Positions 35,219-47,075 are shown, counted from the stretch's first letter. The stretch: 64,000 nucleotides of DNA from Buxus sempervirens (GCA_947561395.2 OX387191.1:39139439-39203438); one strand, 5' to 3'. Notes: generated by a model from the letters alone, not told the origin. A program made the numbers and translations.

Positions 35219-36037
35219 TATTAGATACTTGTTTAGTTATTTGAATGTAATTAAATGACTATTTTATGAATCTTTTATAATATTGGACTTATATTTTTGA
35301 GTATATTTCTAAGTACAATACATAAATTGTGTACAATACTTTTATGAAAGCAAAAAGCAATTTCTATGTTACTGCAATTACCAAACATGTTTTTTTACTT
35401 CTTAGAAGCAAAGCAAAAGTTTACCAAACGCATTTGCTTCAAGAAAAGATCTTTCGAAAAGCATAAAATTGCTTTTTTTCTTTCTTGCTTTTAGAAGCAA
35501 AAAAGCAAAAGTGTTACCAAACGTAGCCGAAACCTCATTCAAAATACCAAACTCAAACCCAAATATGAAATATGATCAATGTAGGTTAGAAACCCATAGA
35601 AAATCAATAGAAAACTAAACAAGATTATTATATAACCAAAACTTTACGAATTTTAGAAGCAAAAACCAACATGCAAGATTATTTCCTGAAATAAATCAAA
35701 CCCTAGAGAGAGAATACGAATTTTTACAATACATTTTGGTTTGAAGGGTTTGCTTCTTACATGTTTAATGGAGAAGCTTACTTCACTTCAATCTCTCTTC
35801 CTCTTCTCCTTCTTCTTCAAGCTTTCAATCAAGCTCACACACTTCTTCTCTTGTTCTATTTGTCCAAAACAAGGAAAGGGGTTATAGAATATTAGTTAGG
35901 GCATCCTTTTATATGCCCTACTTTTTATCTTTCAAATTTGCCCCTCAACAAAGCCTTTATTCCACTAAATCTATAAGGTGTACCTAAGGCATACTAGGGG
36001 GTACCTTAGTGTTAAAGTGGGGGGGGGGGGGGGGTGG

Positions 36038-38523
36038 TGTCAGCACCTGATTTTTTCACTCCAAAAAGTGCAGAAAATGAAATTCTAATCTAAAAAGTCA
36101 AACCCTGAGGGGGCCAAAATTTGACCTTTTGATTTAGTGCAAATTGACCACTATACTTCATTCCAATGAAAAGAGAATTCCGACACGGTTCCAACGCAAC
36201 TGAGTTTGCTGGAATCGGAGTTCGGATAAGAAAGTTATGAGCTGGTCAAACTTTTAGGGGAGCGAAAGTTGACTTTTTGCTCGACCCCAATTCAGCTGCC
36301 CAAATTGATCCCAGTAAATAGATGGTTCCGAGCTGATTCCAATGACACTAAGTTTGCAGAAATCGGACATCGGACAAAAAAGTTATGGGCAGTTGAAGTT
36401 TCAAGAAAACTGCTCGTGTGGCAAAATAGCAGCAAAAAGCAGAATAAATCAATAAAATAAATGTTTATTGAAAATATCTTAATATTTTTATAATAAAATA
36501 ATAATAAAATCGGATAAAAATCTTTTAAAAAAATCAAATTTGATAAAAAATTTCAAATCTGGCATTTTTAAAACTTGCGTATCCGCATTTTAAATGCAGT
36601 CAAGGCACGACTGCATTTAAAATGCGGACAACCCTTCTAGAAACGGGACACGTGTCCCGTACGGCGACAGCTGGAAGATTTGCTCGATTTCGACACATGG
36701 GCGGCTCGACCGCATTTCAAATGCGGTCGAGACATGACCGCATTTGAAATGCGGTCATGTTTTTTTTGCCTATAAATAGACCCCCTCACCCCATTGTGAG
36801 AGGAGGAGAAGAAGAAGGCCATTGGAGCCCTGTTGTCCCCCTGCCTCTTCAGCAGCCTACCACCCTCCTGAAGCTCAACCTACTCACCCAAACACTTTTC
36901 TATACCCAAAATACCCCTAGCCCCTTTTCTTTCTCTCTTTTTCTCTGTTTTCACTTATAAAGAACCTTGAAAATCTGATTTCTGGAGTTGGGAAGACTGC
37001 CGAGGTGCTGTCCACATTAACCGGAGAACCTCCACTCCTCAAAACAAGGTAATAAGAGCACGGTGAGCTTTCCCTGTATTTTTTATTTGACATATATGAA
37101 AATCAAGCCTTTCTAATAAGTTTATTCTTTAATTATTTTTAAAATCTTGTTATTCTTTTTACCATATATATTTTCCTTTCTACCTTGTTTGTTCCATTTT
37201 GTGCATATACACGGGACTCCCCGAGAGGGGAGTTCCCTTACGCGAAAAGATGGGAGGAGAGAGATTCTATGTAATGTAAAGAGGCTCATTTTAGCATTTT
37301 TGTTCTAACCCCTTTTTCTGCAAATTTGATCATCTTATTTTGGAGGGGTTTGTCCTCCTATAAAAGTCTCTTGTACCCTTAACTCTCTCCCCTCTTTCCC
37401 TTCTTGGTTAGACCCACATATATTTGTGCTCTTACATGATTTAAGCGGATGCCAAAGAGTTGGGCGCTTTTCTTTTTGCGGAACACCAAGAAAGGAGGAT
37501 GTGAAACCAAGAACAAAGCACGAAGACAACAGTAAAGGTGCCGAAAGCACCAGTAGAAGTCGGTGAGCACCCCAAGGAGTGGATGAACTTGATTCGGTGG
37601 TCACAGCAGCTATTTTTTGGAAATCGGGCCGAAACTGAACTTTAAATACGGTCTAGGCTTGACCACATTTGAAATGCGGTCTGGCTTGAACTGCATTTAA
37701 TATGTGGTTCAATTCTGACCACAGTTAAAGTGTGGTCAAGCTCATAAATAAGTTAAAAATCTAATTTTTTGACCCGGTTGGATCCAATCCGATCCAAATG
37801 GACTTGACCCGACCCATTGGGCTTCTTGGACTTTTCCAAGCCCATTTTGAGACTGTGGGCCTAAGTGGGCCCACCAGGGCTTCGTAGGCCCTTCGACGGG
37901 GCCCACATCTCGTCCGGCCCAACCAAGGCCCGTTTTCAATAAACGGGCCCGAGGCCACTTGATTAATTGCCCGTGGGCCCAAACCAAGCCCATTGGGCCC
38001 CTGAAAATCTTTAACCCACTTGGCTTTCATGTTCAAATAAATCATTAAACCAAATAGCCAAATCCTATAAGGGTTACCCAATAACCCGAATTGGGCCCTG
38101 GGCTTGACTTAAGCCCAACTTGGATTCCAATGGGCCTTCCAACAGGGCCCATACCAGACCCACTTCATTAATTGATAAAAAGATAAAATCAAATAAAAAG
38201 GGGACCCACACCATTAGCGGTCCCCACCAGACCAAATAAGTGTGTATGCTGGCCTAGGAGTTGGGTGAGAACTAAGTTGACTCAAATTAGGGATACCCAT
38301 GGGACCTGTCGATCGATGGAGCAGGCTAGGGGGTCTTCAGACTTCCCTAGACGTAACCGAGAACTTTCTCAGATCTCTAATAAAGCCGCAGACCAGAACA
38401 ATTAGGCCCGGATAGGTGCTCATTTGTGTCTGCCTGCACCTCTTAGGCAGTGGCGGCTCCGAAAAAGTCTCGGGGCGCACACGTCACGTGCACCTTGTGT
38501 GTGATCGAAATCAGGTGCGCACA
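36038..38523 (+). mobile_element. Solo LTR C, family 1, in the minisatellite of LTR D
   Basis: Starts TGTCAGCACC and ends AGGTGCGCACA; 2486 bp. Both flanks are G-rich minisatellite (16 G at 36,019-36,034 on the left; GGGGGGTGGGGG on the right), so the 5-bp duplication cannot be read exactly. It has palindromes at 36,582-36,760, a TATAAATA box at 36,771-36,778, an ACAAG|GTAATAAG donor-like site near 37,025, a second set of CCGCATTT/AAATGCGG-like inverted motifs at 37,640-37,740, GGGCCCA-rich sequence and the shared end module. No coding genes. Confidence 0.9.
36582..36760. promoter_or_regulatory. Cluster of perfect palindromes just upstream of the LTR C TATA box
   Basis: 36,582-36,601 and 36,609-36,628 form a perfect 20-bp hairpin with a 7-nt loop. 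36,643-36,660 is a perfect 18-bp palindrome ACGGGACACGTGTCCCGT with a central CACGTG. 36,706-36,730 is a 25-bp palindrome with one central base (arm TCGACCGCATTT). 36,732-36,760 is a 29-bp palindrome with one central base (arm ACATGACCGCATTT). The TATA box follows 10 bp later. They look like dimer-binding sites or replication of one motif in both senses; function is not shown. Confidence 0.85.
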
Positions 38524-39250
38524 GGGGGGTGGGGGTACCTTAGTGTTATTTGAGGGGTACCTTGGTGTTTCAAGGAGTTTACCTTAGTTATTCAAGAGGT
38601 TATACTTTAGGCATGCTTAGAGGGTGTACCTTAGTTAACATAAGAGGGGTACCTTAGGTATTTAAGGGGTGTCCCTTAGGTAAAACAAGGGGGTACCTTA
38701 GGTATTTAAGGGGGGTACTTTAGTTTTATAATGGGGTGTACCTTAAGCAATACAAGGGGTTACCTTATGTATACAAGTGGGGCATCTTAGGCAACACAAA
38801 GGGGTACCTCAGGTATACAAGTGGGGTATCTTAGGCAACACAAGGGGGTACTTTAGTTATATAAGGGGGTATACCTTAGGCAATACAAGGGGGTACCTGA
38901 GGTATACAAGTAGGGTACCTTAGGCAATACAAGGGGTATACTTTGGGTAATACATGAGTATACTTTAAGTATACTTGGGTAATACTTAGGTGTACTTTGG
39001 GTAATACACGGGTGTACTTTAGGTATACTTGGGTAATATTTGGATATACTTTGGGTAATATATGGGTGTACCCTAGGTATATTTGGGTATACTTTGGTGT
39101 TATTTGGGAGGGTACCTTGGGTATACTTGAGAGGTTTTTAGGTATTCTTATGGGGCACTTTAGGTACACTTGAGAGGTACCTTAGGTATTCTTAGGAGGT
39201 ACTTTTGGTATACTTGAAGGTGTGCTCTAGGTGTACTTGGCCTAAATTAG
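38524..39250 (+). repeat. Minisatellite, ~20-bp units of GGGGTACCTTAGGTATACAA type
   Basis: More than thirty degenerate units of a GGGTA(C/T)(C/T)TT(A/G)GG(T/C)(A/T)(A/T)(T/A)AC motif, with unit length 18-24. The array starts left of LTR C (35,980-36,037) and continues here. Unit sequence drifts along the array, from GGGGTACCTTAG to GGGTATACTTGG. The long frames here are translations of the repeat. Confidence 0.9.
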
Positions 39251-39604
39251 TGTTAATGAGGGTTCAAGAATGATTTAGAAGTGTTGCAATTTGGATTTGG
39301 GCACAAAACAATAAATTTTGGAAATTTTTGTATTGGACGCTCGAACGTTAAAGTTGAACGTTCGAACGCTAAACCTTTATTTAGCTCAACATGCGATTAA
39401 TGCGCGATTCAAGGTCTGCAAGTCAAGGTAAATCTTCACATTTAACTTTAATTTTTCAGATTTTGATTTCCAATTCACTAGAACTAATTTGAGGGTATCT
39501 TAGCCAATTGAAATTGAGAAATAACATTAATTAAGCTTACCTTAATAACCTTCAATAAAGTTCAATTTGATTCTCCTAATTCTCAAGCATGATCAACATC
39601 CACC

Positions 39605-40020
39605 TCACCTTCATTAATGAGAGATCATGAATGGGATTTTTCTCATTAATGAGAGATCATGAGAGATCTCTCATTAATGAGTGATCATGAATGGGATTTC
39701 TCTCATTAATGAGAGATCATGAGAGAAAACTTGCCACATGGCAAATGTGCAAACCACATTCGCCAAGTGGCAAATTAAAGGACAAAATACAAATACCAGT
39801 GGGATCTCTCTCATTAATGAGAGATCATGAGTGAGATTTTTTCTCATTAATGAGAGATCATGAATAGGATTTCTCTCATTAATGAGAGATCATGAGAGAA
39901 AACTGGCCACATGGCAAATGTGCAAACCACATTTGCCAAGTGACAAATTAAAGGACAAAATACAAATGAGTGGGATCTCTCTCATTAATGAGAGATCATG
40001 AGTGGGATTTTTCTCATGAT
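39605..40020. repeat. Eight copies of palindrome ATCTCTCATTAATGAGAGAT, partly in ~170-bp units
   Basis: Copies centred near 39,616, 39,649, 39,677, 39,708, 39,816, 39,848, 39,882 and 39,987. A longer unit with CTTGCCACATGGCAAATGTG and CCAAGTGGCAAATTAAAGG occurs twice (39,720-39,795 and 39,898-39,965). The array ends about 25 bp before the TATA box of LTR D. Confidence 0.88.
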
Positions 40021-40042
40021 ATCCCCCTCCCCTAACCTCATT

Positions 40043-40050
40043 TATAAATA
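40043..40050 (+). promoter_or_regulatory. TATA box of LTR D
   Basis: TATAAATA followed by GGCCCCC, like TATAAATAGACCCCC at 36,771 in LTR C. Confidence 0.5.
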
Positions 40051-41628
40051 GGCCCCCTTCTCCACTTCACATGGGTGGGTCTTGGCTCTTCTCTAACCCC
40101 TCTCCCCCATATGAAATACCTTCCTAACCTCTCCCTCATCCAAAAGCACTCAAGCCTCACCTAAACACTTTCAAAATCCCTTCTTATTCTCTTTTCCTTC
40201 AACTTGGAACCAAGGAGGAACCAAGAAGGAGCTTGGGAAGAACCTTGGAAGCTCAAGAGGAGGAGCTCTAGCTGCTGTTCCAACTTCAAGAAGGCTCCTA
40301 TACACACCCAACAGGGTTAATAACCCCAAGATAAGCTTCCTAAACTTCTTGTAAATGACATTTATGAGAATGAGTTGAATGTGAGCATGCCTTAATAATG
40401 TCGATTCTCTTTTAATGTGGTTCATCCTTCCATCTTCTTTGCTTCTTCTTTTACTTTATTTCCTTCATAAAAAAGACCTCTCATGGTAAGGAGAGGTGAA
40501 TGAGCCAAAGGGGAAGAGATGAGAGGTTATTTGATGACAAAGTCACACCTAAGTCCATGTCCTTATATATTTACATGCTTTATCAAATGCAAGGAGAGCA
40601 TGTTCTCGTCTCTCTCTCTCAAATCCCATGTATCCCATTTTAATCCCCCATGTCCCTTCTTCTACTTATTTTCTTAGGTGGTGTTTAGCACTTTTGCTTG
40701 CTTTTTCTTAATATGAGAAGATGGTGACATGCATGCATGCTTGCATGGGTTAATAATACTTTCTTTTAATATATTTGCATGGATTAGTTACAATTTATTG
40801 CATGGATTAGCCACACTTTATGTATGCTTGCATGAAATTGCAAACACCTTTGCTTGATATTTTCTTTAGTAGGTATTTCTCCATTTTAACCCCCCATGTC
40901 CCTAAGCCTTGGTTTCTTAGAAAGCATGTTAGGTTTTTTTTATATGAATTTGATCTCCTTATAAGTCACATGCACACTTCATACATGCATATGCACTCTT
41001 GTCCACTTTAGAACACTTTTAAAACCTGTTTTCTCTTTTCATATTACTTGCTTTACGTGGATTGCTTGTATATGAATGCGTGGTGTGGCTGAAAGACTAG
41101 GGTTTGGGCCTATCGGGCCCTATCTCTTCAAAAGAGAGCCCACTTACCAAAATAAGGTGGGAGCCTTAGGCCTTCAAGCCTAAGCCTAGGAATTGGGCCC
41201 CAAGCCCATTCCTAGCCCATCTGGAAATAAATTGAACCAAAAATAACAAACTAAAGAAAACCCTTGCGAGGCCCACCCAATGGGCCCACAGACTGTCTAG
41301 GCTTACCAAATAACATGAAATCTTAAACCTAACTCCTTTTAAACCTTAACCTTAAATAAAACAAATCAAATTGAACCAAAACCTTAAAGAGCTCTTAGGT
41401 TTAGTTTTTGAGCCCACAAAAGGGGCATGTGGGCTACCCCAGTCCACTTGGGATTTTGCGGGCCTTCCAACGGGGCCCGCCCAATCAAACACAGATCACT
41501 AAATAAGCAAAGATAAAAATAAATAAAGGGACCTACACCACTCGGGCGGTCCCCGCATTGACTTAAAATGAAGAGTACATATCGGATTAGGATTGGGTGA
41601 GATAAACCAGTTGACTCATAAAACCAGG

Positions 41629-43061
41629 TGTAGACACCTGATTTTTGCACCCCCAAAATAAAGAAAAATGAAAAGTCAAACCCTGAGGGGGTCAAAAAAT
41701 TGACTTTTTGATTCAAGTGAATTTGGTCATCAAACTTCATCTCGTTAAAAAGAGCATTTCGACACGACTCCAATGCAACTGAGTTTACTGGAATCGGAGT
41801 CCAGATGAGGAAGTTATGAACCGGTCAAACTTTTGGGGAGTGAAAAGTTGACTTTTTGCTCGACCTCAATTCAGCTGTCCAAAGTAATCCCAATGGATAG
41901 GTGGTTCCAAGCTGATTCCAACGATACTAAGTTTGCTGAAATCGGACGCCAGATGAAGAAGTTATGGGCAGTTGAATTTTCAAGAAAACTGCCCATGTGG
42001 CAAAACAACAGCAAAAAAAGCAAAATGAATTAATAAAATCAATAAAACAAGAGAAAAGAAGAAAGCCTTGCTCGACAACAACCATGAGTGGTTAGAAGAA
42101 AGCCTTGCTTCTCCAAAGAACACAAGAGAAAAGAAGAAAAGGCCTTTTTTAGGCCAAATGAAGTAAATGGAGCACCATGAAGATGCTAAAGAACTTCAAC
42201 AAAGGTGTCGGACGTCCCAAGAACCCAACCAAACTGATTCAGATCAAAATCGGAACAAAACTGCAAGTTAGGGAGACAACCGCATTTACAGAGCGGTTTG
42301 GGCAGAACCGCACAATAAGTGCGGTCAAATAAAGAAATTGGTTTAAAATTTGATTTTTCGGACCGGTTGGACTTGACCCGACCCGAACCGGCTTGAACCA
42401 ACCTTTTAGATGTCTTGGGCTATTTTAAGCCCATTTGTGGACTGTGGACCTAGATGGATCCACCAAGACCTCCATGGGCCCACCTTAGACCGGCCCAAAC
42501 CAGGCCCGTTTTCTATAAACGGGCCCAAGGCCACCTGACTCCAGGCTAGTGGGCCAAACTCAAGCTCACCAAGCCCAAAGATCTGTAAATATTATAAAAT
42601 TTAATAAATAACCAAAAAGAGTTACCCAATAACCTTACTGGGCCCCCGACCCAACCTTGGCAAACCCACGGGTCTTCCAACGGGACCCGGATCCGACTCA
42701 CATCACCTAAACAAAAGATAAAATCAAATAAAAAGGGACCCACACCTTCAAAGGGCCCCGCCAGACCAAATAAGGTATAATGTTGGCCTAGGAAAGGGTG
42801 AAATCGACTCAAAACTAGGGAGACCCGAGGGACCCGTGAAACCGACGGGGCGGGCCAGGATGTCTTCGTGTCTTCGGACTTCCCCGGACGTAACCGAGGA
42901 CTTAGCTAGAACTCTGAAAAGCCGCAGACCAGACTTAGACCCGGATAGGGCAATCACCGTGTCTGCCTGCACCTCTCAGGCAGTGGCGACTCCGAATGTC
43001 CCGAGGCACGCACTCTCACGTGCTCCCCGTATGCGATCTAGGCCAGATTTAGGTGCGCACA
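41629..43061 (+). mobile_element. Solo LTR E, family 1, short form, nested in LTR D
   Basis: Starts TGTAGACACC and ends AGGTGCGCACA, with perfect duplication CCAGG (41,624-41,628; 43,062-43,066); 1433 bp. It lacks a clear TATA/leader region, having lost or never had the middle section present in A, B and C. It keeps the start module, CCGC..GCGG hairpins (42,287-42,330), the GGGCCCA-rich part and the end module. It inserted in the 3' part of another family 1 LTR, so two similar end modules occur in tandem. Confidence 0.92.
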
Positions 43062-44019
43062 CCAGGATAACCCATGGGACCCGTCATCCGACGGGACAGA
43101 CCGGGGTGTATACGGACTTCTTCGGACCGTAACCGAGAACTTAGCTAGAATCTCAAGCCGCAGACCACTTAATAGACAAACATTAGGCACCCAGGTGTCT
43201 GTCTGTACCCCATCAGGTAGTGGCGAATCCCATTCCCAAATTTCTCAAAAGAGAGGCACGTACTCACGTGCGCCTCCAAGTCAGCAACGTGCGGCCCGCA
43301 GATCGACGAGTGCACAATCTAATAATCAAACTTTAAATAATTAAACTTAACAATTAAGATATAATTAGGGTTGGGGTTTTACATGTCACGACCCTGAACT
43401 ACGTATGCCTCTCCAAGGCATCCCCTATCCCTGGTCGTCACAGGTTGGTCTTTCGACCTAATAAGATGCAGATATTTTAAAAACATTTTCCTAAGACAAG
43501 TGGAAGTGATATACAGTTCATTCTTGTGTGTATCAAGTGTGTAATTGTATAAAAGAAATCTAATAAGTCACGTGGACTATGAAGTTAATTACAAAATGGT
43601 GGGTGACTAATCACTCCTCTCAGTTAGAAGGTTTACAACAAAAGTATAACAGAAATAAACTCCTAGGTGGGTCTATAGAAGTCTTCCTCTCTATACCTTA
43701 TTGCCTTTTCCTTTCCTCTGTCCCCAGTCCGGTCCTTCACACTGGACGTCGACGGCTTTGAAAATAAGATGGTAAAGCAACTGTGAGACGAATGTCTCAG
43801 TAAGCAACACATGCATGCTCGGTAAAACACAGTTTATGCAGATATCATTCGATGGAACCATGACATGAGGTTAGTTGAAAGTATAAGAAATCATCACAAA
43901 TCAGTGCCATACAATAGGTGCAAATCTGTGCGTAGGTGTACAAGATAATCCACTTAATAGACACACGTTCATGTATTTTTATCACTTGTTAACTAAGATG
44001 TTTAATATATATTGCACAT

Positions 44020-46921
44020 TGTAAAACCCCGAATTTTAACCTAATAAATAAATAAATAATAAATAAAAGAAAATATGAGTTAAGTGAAGATTTAGAGGGT
44101 AAGTAATTCAAATAAGTCATAAGTTGTAAATAAAGAAAGAATTTTAATGAAATTAACCTAAAAGAGTAAAAAGGGTATTTTGGTAATTTTCAGAAAAGGG
44201 TAATTAATAATTAGATCCTTAAATAATAACTAGAATTAGAAAATAGAAGGAAATAATTTATTTTGACAATCTAGAAATTAATAAAAAGCCTAAAAGTGGG
44301 ACAAAGGGTAATTAGGAGATTTCACGTCTTAATTTGGGGAAAATAAGGTTTTAGGTGATAATAATGTTTAATTAAATGTTTTGCACGAAAATAGGTTATA
44401 AATAGCAGTTTAGATAATAAGAAACTTAATTAGTATTGTTTAATTAGAAAAATAGAAGGTGGAGAAAAAGTAGGAATTAAATTAGAAGGATTAGGCTTTA
44501 ACTAGACTATGGTTGGGTTAGCCCAAATTAAATTAGCCAATTAGGGTTGGTTTAAGATTTCTAAAGCTTAGTATAAATAGGAAACTAAGGTTAGACAAGA
44601 GGGAATTTTCGTGGGTTCTTCTGGAGAGAAAAGAGGGAGAGAAAGGAAGGAGGTTCCTAAATGGAGGTGTCTGACCAGCCACCATCAAAATATGATCGGG
44701 GAAAATCCGTACGGTGGATCGCCTTCAAATTTGGTGGTTTTGTTCTTCACTGATGGAACTACATTGTGTACGTTGGAGATTTGAATTGGAAGAGTCTAAC
44801 TTGGTGCGTTTGGGAGCAAAAGTCAGGTCCAGAATTAAAAGTTTCAATGGAAGAAGGATTTAGCGTATAAGGCAAGTAGTAACCCTTGGAAAACGTGAGG
44901 AACAGCATGATTTCGTTTTCTGTGATTTCATATGGATTGAATGGATTAGTCGGAACAGTATTTACATGGAATCAAATTGTTTATATTTTAGTGTTTGGTG
45001 TTCTTGAAGGATTTGTTGAAATAATGGAGAAAACTTGGTTTGATCATGAAATAAATTATAAGATGGTATTTAATTAATAAGAATTGATCTAGAAGGCTTT
45101 AGGAATGTTTTAGAATTTTATTAGATTAATTTAGACCAAAGAAACATATGGCAAAGGCATAAAAATCCGAACTTTAAAAATCTGGAAATTTCTGTTTAAT
45201 TTTGCACGAGCGCCTAGGATCGCCCAGCCCTGTAGAGGTAGGCGTTCTGTTCAGATTTTGCAGATTTTGGGAATTTTGTAATAGGAATAATTACCCAATA
45301 AATTTTCTGATTAATTAAGCATGTTAACATCTTTATAAGGACCTAATTAGGCTATAAAAATTATAAAATTAATTTGGAAATATTAAGCAATAAATTGAAG
45401 GTTATAATGAAAGGATTGTTTATAAAAGAGTCAAACGGTATGGATATTGCTAGAAGTAATACTACTGAAATTTATAGCTTATAAATATCTTTTAAACTTC
45501 ATTCTAGGTCTGTAGAACATGCTGGAAAAATAAAATACTGAAAATTCAAATAGAGACTAGCTTAGGTGCTACGGTTGGAAATTGGATTCTAATAAAAGGG
45601 ATTAATAAAGAAAACTCTAAGTAAGATTGGATTTACTTTATTTTGAACTTTAAATAGGAATATTGGCTACTGGAATTGCATAAACTCAGATTTTATTGGA
45701 TTTATGATACTTGAGTTTTATTTTGAATATAATAGGAAGAATTGCATATGTTATTCTGAAAATGCCTATAATTGGATTTGTTATGATTGAATCATGATTT
45801 TCACATGGAATGGAATACTTGGGTATGGATTGGTATGTGGTATGATGTTGTTCTCTTTAATTTTACGGTTGGGTGATACGGCTTCTGTGGTTGAGTTGAT
45901 ACCAACTTTTACGGCAGAGATGGGTAATCCTCTGTGTAGAGATGTGTAATCCTTTACGGGTAAAAGTGTGTATGCTTCATACATTAGCGTGTCCTCCTGT
46001 ATATGGTTTTATCGTGGTTTGTGTCAGTGGGCTTAGCTGTATATGGATCCATAGTTTGGCTGGTTAGCTAAGTGGTATTTAGTTTGGGTTGAGTTACTCC
46101 TATATGCGAGCGTGTTTCCCTTTGCAAGTTAGTTTGCTCTGAGAAGGTCCTATGTCTGGAGGGACACCCCGATGAGCCACTGGTGATTCCCTGTACATGT
46201 GGATAAGCGACCACACTCCATGTATTGATTCTGGTGCTGCATGCTGGTGGTACGTCCAACTCTGCGGGGTTCGTGTGCAATAAGTCGGTGACTACGGCTC
46301 TTGCCTAAGTTGCGTTGCATGGGGCTTGAGTATCATTAAGTAGCACTGCCCCTAAGCCGCACGGTGGAATAGCAGTTAGTCGAGTGTCATCTCAAATACT
46401 TATCATCTTTGTGAGTCCTGCAATGGCACGTGTTTTATCGCCTTATTTGTAATTGTCCTGAATAACTGGGATTTCTCGTCTTATCATTGATTAATCGAAT
46501 ACCTCATGATTATAGCTTACATTGGACTGTTTCAAATTGCATGCACCTACTACTTGCTGAGATGTAAATCTCATTCTGTTTTCCCCTATTTTTTAGGTTG
46601 CTTGGAGAGATCGCGAAGATGGGGTTTTAATTTGATGGGTAGAATTATAATTGGTATTAATGCCACATGTTGATTAGATAAACTTTATGGTAAACTGAAT
46701 TGATATTATTGAATAAAGAATTGTTTTTATTGGCCACCATCACTCTGATGTAATTAATTCATTAAAGTTTTAAAATTATTGTGAATCTTGGTTTGTATCT
46801 GACCCCAGCTTCGTGGTAACACCTCGAGTTTGGTTGTTGAACCGGACTTGGGTTGTTACAGTAGTGAACCGGGTTCGGGTTGGGTGCCGGTTTTGCACTG
46901 ACCCTGGTTCGGGGTGTTACA
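44020..46921 (+). mobile_element. Solo LTR, family 2a, inside the Gypsy 3' LTR
   Basis: Starts TGTAAAACCCC and ends TTCGGGGTGTTACA, with perfect duplication CACAT (44,015-44,019; 46,922-46,926); 2902 bp. TATAAATA is at 44,572-44,579. A donor-like AAG|GCAAGT is at 44,871/44,872 (GC type). There is a hairpin array at 45,915-45,957, a GAGAT/ATCTC stem-loop near 46,558 and an acceptor-like TTTTTTAG ending at 46,596. It lies in the opposite orientation to its Gypsy host. No internal genes. Confidence 0.93.
45915..45957 (+). repeat. Hairpin pair with shared 10-nt loop
   Basis: Unit 1: CAGAG / CTCTG (45,915-45,934) around ATGGGTAATC. Unit 2: GTAGAG / CTTTAC (45,936-45,957, one G-U) around ATGTGTAATC. 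Different stems, near-identical loops. Confidence 0.75.
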
Positions 46922-46959
46922 CACATGACCTCATCTAGCTTCACTGATTCCACATAGTG

Positions 46960-47075
46960 GCTAGGCATCCACGCCGATTACCCTTGACGTAGGCATTCAT
47001 ACACCGATTACCTTTGATGTACAGGCATCCATTGCCGATTCCCCGTAGCAAATGGGCATCGGCCACCAATGTTGC
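46960..47075 (-). repeat. Hairpin array of the Gypsy 3' LTR (family 2b)
   Basis: Sense (minus) strand units share a (T)CAA(A/G)GGTAATCGG loop or a close TACGGGGAATCG form. Stems: CTACG / CGT.., TACA / TGTA, CCATTTGC / GCAATGG, and CACCA / TGGTG at the outer end (about 47,060-47,080). The equivalent array in the other 2b LTR is at 59,205-59,325. Confidence 0.75.

Larger units (their letters stand above)
34117..35528 (+). mobile_element. PIF/Harbinger-type DNA transposon, deletion derivative, with nested hAT
   Basis: Terminal inverted repeats GGCTGTGTTTGGTAACGCTTTT (left) and the inverse of GGCTACGTTTGGTAACACTTTT (right), with 3-bp GAA on both sides (34,114-34,116; 35,529-35,531). Net length is about 0.82 kb after removing the hAT at 34,402-34,987. 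Subterminal sequence is rich in AAGCAAAA and its inverse. It encodes only the C-terminal end of a Harbinger nuclease, so most of the transposase gene and any MYB-like partner gene are missing. GAA is not the commonest Harbinger target (TTA/TAA), which leaves some doubt on the exact ends. Confidence 0.82.
35974..43316 (+). mobile_element. LTR D, divergent family 1, with minisatellite and palindromes; two LTRs nested in it
   Basis: The right end GAGTGCACA at 43,316 is followed by ATCTA (43,317-43,321). The same ATCTA at 35,969-35,973 precedes a GGGGTACCTTAG minisatellite, so I place the left end at 35,974; this start lacks a clear TG and is less sure. Nested LTR C (36,038-38,523) and LTR E (41,629-43,061) leave about 3.4 kb. 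The parts are a minisatellite, eight copies of a 20-bp palindrome, a TATAAATA box at 40,043-40,050, a leader, a GGGCCCA-rich region from 41,100, and the shared family 1 terminal module (43,062-43,316). Confidence 0.65.
32158..43383 (-). mobile_element. Solo LTR, family 2a, inserted 5 bp inside the Gypsy 3' LTR
   Basis: On the plus strand it starts TGTAGTTCC and ends GGGGTTTTACA. The target duplication is TGCCA (32,153-32,157) versus TGTCA (43,384-43,388), with one transition. Net length is about 2.46 kb after removing a Harbinger element (34,117-35,528) and LTR D (35,974-43,316). The sense strand shows the family 2 modules in order. Repeats of GTGGATGGGGAATTCCAC lie at 32,960-33,365, a conserved GTTTTCAG acceptor-like site is near 32,605, and a leader lies near 35,750. 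This copy hosts the deepest nest in the window. Confidence 0.8.

Noticed and set aside
36033-38528. GGTGG as target repeat of LTR C
   Set aside because: The right flank has six G before TGG, so a 5-bp match needs G-run slippage; left unresolved rather than claimed.
38876-39169. 97-residue minus frame with repeated YPNITQVYLKYT-like units
   Set aside because: Translation of the GGGTA-type minisatellite.
40171-40425. 84-residue minus frame near the LTR D leader
   Set aside because: Antisense to the LTR leader, with no similarity or conserved context.
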